In this document: positions 58,258 to 64,000 of the stretch, piece after piece
How the letters are laid out: each line of letters opens with the position of its first letter
Numbering within the stretch: position 1 is the stretch's first letter
Assembly (NCBI GenBank): GCA_964415295.1
Contig: CAYPYN010000003.1
Location: forward strand, 62,001-126,000
Reading direction: 5' to 3'
Length of the DNA: 64,000 nt
Origin: SB21 sp964415295
Lineage (GTDB): Bacteria > CLD3 > SB21
Notes under the pieces: model-generated
The model's database searches: none
The model's input: only the letters and a program-made list of their open reading frames with translations
What the model was told of the DNA's origin: nothing
Translations under genes and position numbers: made by a program

Positions 58258-58770
58258 TCAGTGGATGGCTTTAACGCTGTTGATGATGGCGTTGAGGAGA
58301 TTATCGGCTTCTTCGGAATTGACCTCGCTGTAACCGCTGTCGATCATGTAGATCCTGTTCTTATGTTTTCCGACACCGAGTTTGATGTAGGTTTGTATTT
58401 CGGACATGCGGTTGATGCCAGACGTGAAAATGAATTCTACGTTGTTTATCTTCTGTTTCTCCTCGCGTATGAATTCACAATTTTCATAGGTAACTTTCAG
58501 GTATGAGATTACGATCTCGGGCTCGGACTTCTTTTCATTATCAGCCGACGTGATGAAAAAGTAGATTTGATTATCGGGACTATAACATTCGACATAAATT
58601 TGAGACGTACTGTCGTTGATCGTCACATTCCAATTGGAAGGTGTCTTGAATTCGAAACCGTAATTCTCGAAGACATGCTTTTCCCATTGGGTATCCTGTG
58701 CCGCCAGCGGAGAGGCGAGAACCAGAATGGAATAGACCCAGATCCTCAACCATGTAACATTCATTTTCAT
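58258..58770 (-). CDS. Hypothetical secreted protein (170 aa)
   Basis: The N-terminus has a basic start, a hydrophobic core and an ASPLAAQ end near residue 25, which reads as a cleavable signal peptide. The mature part (residues 26-170) has the feel of a PsbP/DUF1795-like small alpha-beta domain: YGFEFKTPSNWNV near residues 37-49, then alternating strands and a final helix. That fold is a guess from pattern only. The start codon overlaps the stop of the peroxiredoxin gene (ATGA), which suggests translational coupling; a second ATG two codons later is also possible. The protein is likely periplasmic and its function is unknown. Confidence 0.75.
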   Translation of the reverse strand: MKMNVTWLRIWVYSILVLASPLAAQDTQWEKHVFENYGFEFKTPSNWNVTINDSTSQIYVECYSPDNQIYFFITSADNEKKSEPEIVISYLKVTYENCEFIREEKQKINNVEFIFTSGINRMSEIQTYIKLGVGKHKNRIYMIDSGYSEVNSEEADNLLNAIINSVKAIH

Positions 58771-59222
58771 TTCAGCACCGCCAGTACTTCTTCCGCATGT
58801 ATGTCCACTTTGACCTTTTCAAAGACATGAAGGATGATGCCTTTTTCATCTATGACGAATGTCGAACGGATAATGCCATCGAATTCTCTTCCGTATAATT
58901 TCTTCTTGCCCCACGCGCCGTATTTCTCAGCCACTTTGTGATCGGTGTCCGAGAGAAGGGGGAAACCAAGATCGTATTTTTCCGTGAACTTACGATGGGA
59001 TTTGTTATCGTCGGGGCTGATGCCGTATACGGCAATATGTTTTCTTTTAAATTTAGCCAGGTCGGCGTTAAAACTGCAGGCCTCTTTGGTACAGCCCGGC
59101 GTGTTATCTTTCGGATAAAAATACAGTACTACCTTTCGTCCGGATAGACCGGAAAGGGTTACCGTATTCCCATCCGTATCGGTAAGCTTAAAATCGGGCG
59201 CTTTCTGGCCGGCTTTTAACAT
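58767..59222 (-). CDS. bcp: Peroxiredoxin, Bcp/PrxQ subfamily
   Basis: This 151-aa thiol peroxidase reduces hydrogen peroxide and organic hydroperoxides in the cytoplasm using thioredoxin-type donors. The active-site stretch YPKDNTPGCTKEAC carries the peroxidatic Cys44, and the Cys five residues later (Cys49) is the resolving Cys of the classical PrxQ arrangement. The start (MLKAGQKAPDFKL) and length match the family. It lies eight nt after a 71-aa gene and overlaps the following secreted-protein gene by four nt, so the three are probably one operon, transcribed from upstream of the TPR gene. Confidence 0.95.
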   Translation of the reverse strand: MLKAGQKAPDFKLTDTDGNTVTLSGLSGRKVVLYFYPKDNTPGCTKEACSFNADLAKFKRKHIAVYGISPDDNKSHRKFTEKYDLGFPLLSDTDHKVAEKYGAWGKKKLYGREFDGIIRSTFVIDEKGIILHVFEKVKVDIHAEEVLAVLK

Positions 59223-59230
59223 GAAGGCTC

Positions 59231-59446
59231 CTAGTCCGCCGAGGTTTCAACGGTCCATTCCAGATTGTCAAACCGTGTATCCGTGTAACGTTTTTTTACG
59301 ATCAGAACGGCCAATTTCTTATAATCGTCCTCGCTCATGGTAGTAACACCGTCAAACTCAGTGTAACTTCGCCGAATAAAATCAAGGTTGTTTGACTTGA
59401 ACTCTTCGACAATGCCGTTTTCTGCGTTAGTCACTCGGATGGTCAT
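59231..59446 (-). CDS. Small hypothetical protein (71 aa)
   Basis: A strong ribosome site (GAGGAGG, four bases before the ATG) supports this short gene. The protein is cytoplasmic in appearance, with no signal peptide or membrane segment, and has a strand-rich start (MTIRVTNAENGIVEEF) and a helical middle (MSEDDYKKLAVLIVKKRY). I do not recognise a family. It lies eight nt upstream of bcp and 37 nt after the TPR gene, so it probably belongs to the same operon. Confidence 0.75.
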   Translation of the reverse strand: MTIRVTNAENGIVEEFKSNNLDFIRRSYTEFDGVTTMSEDDYKKLAVLIVKKRYTDTRFDNLEWTVETSAD

Positions 59447-59483
59447 GATGCCTCCTCTGCTGAATGTTCTCTATGTTTATATA

Positions 59484-60329
59484 TTATTCTTCGATGATGT
59501 CGGTCAACTCGGAAAATTTGTTTTGTTGCAGCAATTGCAGATAGTGTTTGGCCTCCCTCTGCGATTTGCTGTCGCTTTTGTCCGCTACCGGCAGAGTTAA
59601 TATTTTCTCAAATTCCTCGCCGGCCTGAGTCCACTTTTCGAGAATGGCATATGTCTTACCCAATTCAAGATAATGGGATATGCCAACCGGACGAAGTGCG
59701 ATCGCTTTCTTAAATTGCTCAATAGCCGTGTCGTAAGACGCGGCCGGAGTGCTGACGACGAATAAATTAGAATACGTTCGCGTGATCCAGCCCGTATTGG
59801 CCATAGCCACATGCCACCGGCCCAAAAGTCCGTAACCCAGATCTTCATCGGGGTTTATTTCGATAGCCTTCTCCGCAGCGCCGCGGGCCTGATTCAGAAC
59901 TTTGATCCTGTCGGTGCCTGATTTGTCGAGCGCCGTTTTTTCGAGCGCCAGCGCCATTATGATATGACCCTTGGCGTTGTTTGGATTGAGCTGCACGGCT
60001 TTGGCGGCTATGTCCAGAGCCTCGGTGTATTTTTGGTTCTGATCGGCGCTTTTTGGCAGTTCATTACCCATGTCGATCAGTTCGGAGGCCATCTTCCACA
60101 TCGCGTCATAATTCGTGGTGTCGCTTTCATAAGCCAATTTGAATGCTTTGTAAGCATTGTACGTGTCAAAATGGTCATGAAAGGAGTTGCCCTGTGCAAT
60201 AAGTTCATCCGGTGTCTGAGCAAAAAGCAAGGAACTTTGCGGCGTAAATGTAATGACAAAGAACAGGGACAACGCGCAATATATGATACCGAACGCGTTT
60301 CTTCGTCCAGACTTAACAGAGTAAAACAT
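59484..60329 (-). CDS. Secreted or periplasmic TPR protein (281 aa)
   Basis: The first 38 residues form a signal peptide-like region ending LLFAQ. The mature part is a chain of TPR-like helix pairs: ALDIAAKAVQLNPNNAKGHI (residues about 104-123), a pair around AEKAIEINPDEDLGYGLLGR, and a pair around AIEQFKKAIALRPVGISHYL. The arrangement resembles RMD/PTPIP51-like TPR proteins, but the match is by pattern only. It probably acts as a protein-binding scaffold in the periplasm. It is the first gene of a minus-strand run down to ndh and has a good promoter at 60390-60418, which gives a leader of about 55 nt; no strong ribosome site is visible. Confidence 0.8.
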   Translation of the reverse strand: MFYSVKSGRRNAFGIIYCALSLFFVITFTPQSSLLFAQTPDELIAQGNSFHDHFDTYNAYKAFKLAYESDTTNYDAMWKMASELIDMGNELPKSADQNQKYTEALDIAAKAVQLNPNNAKGHIIMALALEKTALDKSGTDRIKVLNQARGAAEKAIEINPDEDLGYGLLGRWHVAMANTGWITRTYSNLFVVSTPAASYDTAIEQFKKAIALRPVGISHYLELGKTYAILEKWTQAGEEFEKILTLPVADKSDSKSQREAKHYLQLLQQNKFSELTDIIEE

Positions 60330-60389
60330 CGGATTGTTGAGGTTAAGTCTTATAACGACAATGAATTAACAGCCATTAAAAGTGGTTTT

Positions 60390-60418
60390 ATTGTAGCGTT
60401 TTTTTTATGTAAAGTCAA
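60390..60418 (-). promoter_or_regulatory. Promoter of the TPR-bcp-ndh run
   Basis: On the minus strand: TTGACT (60418-60413), a 17-nt spacer with an A8 run, and TACAAT (60395-60390). Both elements are one base from the housekeeping consensus. It is the best-matched promoter in the window. Confidence 0.75.
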
Positions 60419-60441
60419 GGAAGAAACCGACGCATGCAGGC

Positions 60442-61008
60442 CTAATGGCCTTCGTTCATGCTGCTCTGCCACAACTTGTAAAGCTTTACGAGGTTTCTTT
60501 TGCCCGTTACATCTTCTGTGACAACGGTTTTGAACCTGAGTTCCTTTTCAGTTCGTTTCCAAAACAAGACCGGCATCCGATCGCCGCCAAAGTGGCCGTT
60601 GGACCATTCTATTTTTTCGGATGAATTTGATCCCGAATTCACAAAGTACATGAAGGGACCATCATCAAAACGGAATACATGCGCGTGGCTCAAACTGTCG
60701 AAGGCAAATGAGATCTCCCCGCAAAGCGTATTGTTTTCTACAAAAAGCCTTTTCTTGACGTTTCGGATACCGGGGAAATCCTGTTCGATTTTGTTGCCTT
60801 CATAATAGTCGCTGATCATTTCGCCAAAATCCTTAAAAGAAACATCTTTCTCATTGTCGTCGGTTGAGAAGATATTGACGTATTTGATCGTCGCAGTGCC
60901 CGATTGACCGTCTTTGAGGATGATGGTGTATTCCTTTTTCTCAACCCCGAGACATCCGGTCAGTCCGGACAAAACAAACAGAACGATTAGGCGGCTTATG
61001 TTTTTCAT
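60442..61008 (-). CDS. Hypothetical lipoprotein (188 aa)
   Basis: The signal peptide ends GLTG-C with the lipidated Cys at residue 19. A TGAGGA ribosome site lies just before the ATG. After the Cys comes LGVEKK with no acidic run, unlike the cassette lipoproteins, so retention in the periplasm-facing leaflet is more likely. The mature domain looks like a beta-rich fold (YTIILKDGQSGTATIKYVNI, then FRFDDGPFMYFVNSG). I recognise no family. The gene starts about 90 nt after the M49 peptidase gene, beyond a terminator hairpin, and ends before the promoter of the TPR gene. Confidence 0.75.
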   Translation of the reverse strand: MKNISRLIVLFVLSGLTGCLGVEKKEYTIILKDGQSGTATIKYVNIFSTDDNEKDVSFKDFGEMISDYYEGNKIEQDFPGIRNVKKRLFVENNTLCGEISFAFDSLSHAHVFRFDDGPFMYFVNSGSNSSEKIEWSNGHFGGDRMPVLFWKRTEKELRFKTVVTEDVTGKRNLVKLYKLWQSSMNEGH

Positions 61009-61045
61009 AGTTCCTCACGTTTTAAAGAAGATGCATCAATGTAGG

Positions 61046-61078
61046 AAAAAAAATCCCCTTTTCAAACGAAAAGGGGAT
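61046..61078 (-). terminator. Terminator after the M49 peptidase gene
   Basis: On the minus strand, ATCCCCTTTTC and GAAAAGGGGAT form an 11-bp perfect stem with loop GTTT, followed by a run of T. The hairpin lies within 60 nt of the peptidase stop codon. Confidence 0.88.
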
Positions 61079-61099
61079 GTATGGTAAACGGAATGATAC

Positions 61100-63157
61100 T
61101 TAGTTGACAGTCGGAAGCAGAGAATACTCCTTGGCGTAGTACATCATTTGTTCCGTGAAGTCGGACGGATATTCGACTTTTACGTCCACGATCTTGTCGC
61201 CTTGTTTCACCGGGATAAGTTTCGGATTGATGAATCCGCCGTAAGGGGCTATATTCAGTTTGTCAAATCGTTCTTTGACTTCTTTGTGGAGCTTGGCGTC
61301 CACTTTGACTCCGTAATTCTCTACCAACGCTTGCGCGGCCTTGAAGTCACCTTCCGAAGTTATGCGCTGGGTCTCTTTTAAAAGCTGTCCAAAAAGTCCG
61401 CGCAGCTTCATATAGTCATTGATAATGACATAGGTCTTGCCGTCCTTTTCTTTCATCTCAATGACCTTTTCCGGTAATCCTTTTTCATAAACCCATCGGG
61501 CGATTAATTGGCGGTTTCGCATGTGCGCCTCCTCGATATCTTCACCCAGTTGCAATCTTGTGAGTTGGGTCATGAGGCCGTTGCGGATCTGACGGTCATA
61601 GGATGCTTTACCCACCTCAAGGCTGGGCATAACTCCGATATCGATAAGCTTCTGATCCATGATGAAATAAAGACCGACGAGGTCCGCACGGGCTTCTTCG
61701 ATGGTCGATGCATAATTCTTAAGCGACTGTTTTGGTGTACCTACACCCTGATTGATCTGGCCGGAAGCATGACCGATTACCTCATGCATGTCTGTGTGCA
61801 GATTATCGGCCAGCGCACCATACTTTTTGGCACGTTCGATTTCCTCAGGGGAATAAGCGAATTCCGTCAGCATGCCCGATCCTTCGGCCGCCTTGTTGTA
61901 GGCGTAGACGATATTGCCCAAATTGACCGATTTGGAACCGTGTTCTTTTCTGATCCAATTCGCGTTAGGTAAATTAATACCGATCGGCGTACTGGGCGAA
62001 GCATCGCCGGACTCGACGACAACCGTGATGACCTTGGCCGAAATACCGGTGACATTCTTCTTTTTATGCTCCGGTGCTATGGTGGAGTTGTCCTCAAACC
62101 ATTGCGCCTGATTGCTGATCGCGGCGATACGCTGGGTCGCTTCCATGTCTTTGATGGAAACCACGGATTCAAAAGCTCCGCGGTATCCCAAGGGATCTCC
62201 GTATACTTCGATGAATCCATTGGTAACATCTACTATGGAAGCCGTATCCTGGACCCATAAGATGTTGTACTCGTCAAATTTCTTGAGGTCGCCGGTCTTG
62301 TAATATTCGATCAATTTGTCCAGGGCCGCTTTTTGAGTGGCATTTTCGGCAACCGACGAGGCTTTCTCTAACCAGTATACCATCTTTTCAATAGCCGGTC
62401 CATACATGCCGCCGACCATCCAGATCTTTTCTTTGATACGGCCGTCTTCTTTTACCAGCTTGGAGTTGAGACCGTACGAGATAGGCCTTGGATCTTTGGC
62501 GTCGATCAACTTCGCATAATAGGCTTCCACTTCCTTTTGTGTCAGGTTTTCATAATAATTCATCGCGGAGGTCTTGATGATATCGGCTTTTGGATCAAGA
62601 TTGACACGTTTGGCGTCCACGGCGGGATCAAAGATGATCGGCGTCAGTCGGGCGATCAATTGATCGATCGTCTCGTCTTTACCGAGGGGGAACGTGCCTC
62701 CGGCAGAATTCTTCACGAGTTGGGAAAAATACTCCTTAGAAAATCCGGGTTCAAATTTCTTACTTCCGTAATGATGGTGAATACCGTTGGAGAACCAAAC
62801 GCGTTTTGCATAGACCATAAAATTTTTGAAATCCGCCGAATTGCGGTCGCCATTATAATTGGCAACGATCGTTTCAAGGGTCCGGCGAACCAGGAGATTG
62901 TGTTTGTAGTTCTGGTCCCATATGATATCCCGTCCGCATAAGGCCGCTTCGTAGAGATAATAGGCCAGCTCCTTTTGTTGCGCCGTCAGACGTTCAAATT
63001 CAGGAACCTGGTAACGGATGATCTTGAGATCGGCGAATTGCTCCGTTTGGAATACGAAATCCTTTTCGGATTTTCCCGTCGGCGACTCGGTCTTTTTTGA
63101 ACAGGCTATGCCCGTCATAAAAAGAAGGAAGACGGCCCATCTTGTCAATGACTTCAT
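61100..63157 (-). CDS. Dipeptidyl-peptidase III family (M49) zinc peptidase, lipoprotein form
   Basis: ATG 63157 is used because GAGGAG lies four bases upstream and a lipoprotein signal follows (TGIA-C, Cys at residue 19); a longer frame starting at 63283 is rejected. The 685-aa protein has the M49 zinc motif HEVIGH (residues 458-463) and the second motif EEARAD (487-492), whose Glu supplies the third zinc ligand. Family knowledge: M49 enzymes release dipeptides from the N-terminus of short peptides. The lipid anchor places it in the envelope, where it may feed on peptides from outside. Length fits bacterial M49 proteins (about 650-700 aa). A perfect TATAAT on the minus strand (63269-63264) lies about 107 nt upstream of the ATG without an obvious -35. 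Confidence 0.92.
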   Translation of the reverse strand: MKSLTRWAVFLLFMTGIACSKKTESPTGKSEKDFVFQTEQFADLKIIRYQVPEFERLTAQQKELAYYLYEAALCGRDIIWDQNYKHNLLVRRTLETIVANYNGDRNSADFKNFMVYAKRVWFSNGIHHHYGSKKFEPGFSKEYFSQLVKNSAGGTFPLGKDETIDQLIARLTPIIFDPAVDAKRVNLDPKADIIKTSAMNYYENLTQKEVEAYYAKLIDAKDPRPISYGLNSKLVKEDGRIKEKIWMVGGMYGPAIEKMVYWLEKASSVAENATQKAALDKLIEYYKTGDLKKFDEYNILWVQDTASIVDVTNGFIEVYGDPLGYRGAFESVVSIKDMEATQRIAAISNQAQWFEDNSTIAPEHKKKNVTGISAKVITVVVESGDASPSTPIGINLPNANWIRKEHGSKSVNLGNIVYAYNKAAEGSGMLTEFAYSPEEIERAKKYGALADNLHTDMHEVIGHASGQINQGVGTPKQSLKNYASTIEEARADLVGLYFIMDQKLIDIGVMPSLEVGKASYDRQIRNGLMTQLTRLQLGEDIEEAHMRNRQLIARWVYEKGLPEKVIEMKEKDGKTYVIINDYMKLRGLFGQLLKETQRITSEGDFKAAQALVENYGVKVDAKLHKEVKERFDKLNIAPYGGFINPKLIPVKQGDKIVDVKVEYPSDFTEQMMYYAKEYSLLPTVN

Positions 63158-63270
63158 AATGCTCCTCGTTATTATTTGATTCAGAGTTTGGTTTTGATAT
63201 CTGCGGCAGGAATGTAACTCAATCGCGTATAAGACGCAATGAATTTTGGAGGTTCTGCGGGAGATTATAG

Positions 63271-63298
63271 TAACAAACGGCACGTAACGGTGTGCCGT
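63271..63298 (-). terminator. Possible terminator after the membrane protein at the right edge
   Basis: ACGGCAC and GTGCCGT form a 7-bp perfect stem with an 8-nt loop, and on the minus strand it is followed by TTGTTA. It is short and T-poor, so the strength is doubtful. Confidence 0.45.
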
Positions 63299-63320
63299 CT
63301 TGTCCTGATTCAGAAATTGT

Positions 63321-64000
63321 CTATGAGGCCGTTTCCTGGCGGTATTTTCTGAGTATCCATATCAACAGGCCCAGACCGGCAACGAGTGAAATAAAGAAGA
63401 GCAAGATGACATCGTACTGAGGCTTTGCTGTAAGTGCGTCAAAGGACCAGTTTACTTCTCGCAGGTAGGCCTGGCGCAGTTGATCGCGGCTGATGATCTT
63501 CTCCAAGATGCCGATAAGAACCGTGATGATACCCGTCCAGGCGACCGCCGTGTGGTGTTTCCCTATGGCCGAGAGACCGATACAGATCGTTCCAATCGTG
63601 AAAAGTACATGCGAAGTCACAAAAATTAGTCCGGGAGTTCCATCTGAAAAAATGGACCTGATATGTGCCGGGATCGAATAAAAGAACCAAAAGCCTACAC
63701 CGATCTGCAGTATGGTTGGCACGATAAACCAGAGCGCTCCCCAACGGATGGCGAAAGATCTTTGGGATTCGTCGTTCTTTTCCCGCATGCCGAGATACAT
63801 GACCAATAAACCGGCCACGGCCAATGCCGAAAGCAGGATATGCAGGTATCGGGGCAAGAGGGTTGCCTCGTCGGTATTCAGATGCCAGCCCGAACCATTG
63901 GTTTGCGTATATACATCCAGCCATTTCTGGGGTGTTTGCATCAGCGTAAGGTTATTCACGTAAATAAACGCGACCAAGGCGAACATGAACATGCTGACCG
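63321..64000 (-). CDS. Polytopic membrane protein, partial (cytochrome bd subunit I-like pattern)
   Basis: The frame stays open to the right edge, so the N-terminus lies outside; an ATG at 63992 also exists. Six hydrophobic segments are visible in the 223 residues after that ATG. The stretch with VNNLTLMQTPQKW, LLPRYLH and then a small-residue-rich membrane helix resembles a group of uncharacterised membrane proteins related to cytochrome ubiquinol oxidase subunit I, but the link is from memory of sequence pattern only. It could take part in respiratory electron transfer. The gene is oriented toward the M49 peptidase gene and a weak hairpin separates them. Confidence 0.5.
   Translation of the reverse strand, partial: VSMFMFALVAFIYVNNLTLMQTPQKWLDVYTQTNGSGWHLNTDEATLLPRYLHILLSALAVAGLLVMYLGMREKNDESQRSFAIRWGALWFIVPTILQIGVGFWFFYSIPAHIRSIFSDGTPGLIFVTSHVLFTIGTICIGLSAIGKHHTAVAWTGIITVLIGILEKIISRDQLRQAYLREVNWSFDALTAKPQYDVILLFFISLVAGLGLLIWILRKYRQETAS

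Noticed and set aside
63158..63283. Extended N-terminus (42 residues) for the M49 peptidase
   Set aside because: It would bury the lipoprotein signal peptide; the ATG at 63157 has GAGGAG four bases upstream.
1..64000. tRNA, rRNA, riboswitch, integrase or phage genes
   Set aside because: None was recognised on either strand. Non-coding gaps are short and hold only promoters, leaders and terminators.

Overview
The window most likely comes from a bacterium of the Fibrobacteres-Chlorobi-Bacteroidetes (FCB) group, perhaps an Ignavibacteria-like or Calditrichaeota-like lineage. Three giant secreted proteins, and the 3' end of a fourth, finish with a type IX secretion (T9SS) type A sorting domain (NYPNPFNP, then LGQKV, SGLYIYR and K-MLLVK). 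Gene starts mix recognisable Shine-Dalgarno sites with weak or absent ones. The rank is an inference: no rRNA or ribosomal protein gene is present.

About three quarters of the window is three plus-strand genes of rising size: 3,252 aa (3987-13745), 4,972 aa (14801-29719) and 7,626 aa (33455-56335). They are built from one parts list: Asp-box or DIYAQ-type beta-propeller repeats, LamG-like lectin domains, fibronectin type III domains, seven-bladed FG-GAP propellers, NosD-like right-handed beta-helices, SbsA-type Ig domains, long arrays of HYDIN/choice-of-anchor-D Ig repeats, a shared module of about 180 aa before the C-terminus, and the sorting domain. Each giant is followed by a 187-aa lipoprotein of one family with its lipidated Cys at residue 19 and acidic residues just after it. 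The pair (giant T9SS adhesin-like protein plus small lipoprotein) occurs three times complete and once truncated at the left edge. The three giants have similar promoters (TTGACA, 17-18 nt, TAnnTT) and leaders of about 140-175 nt.

Layout. 1-2093: 3' end of a giant plus lipoprotein, an exact copy of 12336-14428. 2177-3718 (minus): membrane glycosyltransferase-like protein with a 13-nt homopolymer in its frame. 3987-14428, 14801-30397 and 33455-56939: the three cassettes. 30423-31022: small secreted protein. 31060-33042 (minus): DUF2723/TMEM260-like membrane protein. 56986-64000: a minus-strand housekeeping or accessory block holding NADH dehydrogenase II, a small secreted protein, Bcp/PrxQ peroxiredoxin, a 71-aa protein, a TPR protein, a lipoprotein, an M49 (dipeptidyl-peptidase III) lipoprotein, and a membrane protein cut by the right edge.

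Working model (inference): the giants are exported by T9SS and displayed on the surface. The partner lipoprotein, perhaps surface-exposed, is co-expressed and may help anchor or mature them. The two membrane glycosyltransferase-like proteins between the cassettes could glycosylate exported proteins. The array appears to evolve by repeat duplication and by homogenisation between copies. No tRNA, rRNA, CRISPR array, transposase or integrase was seen.
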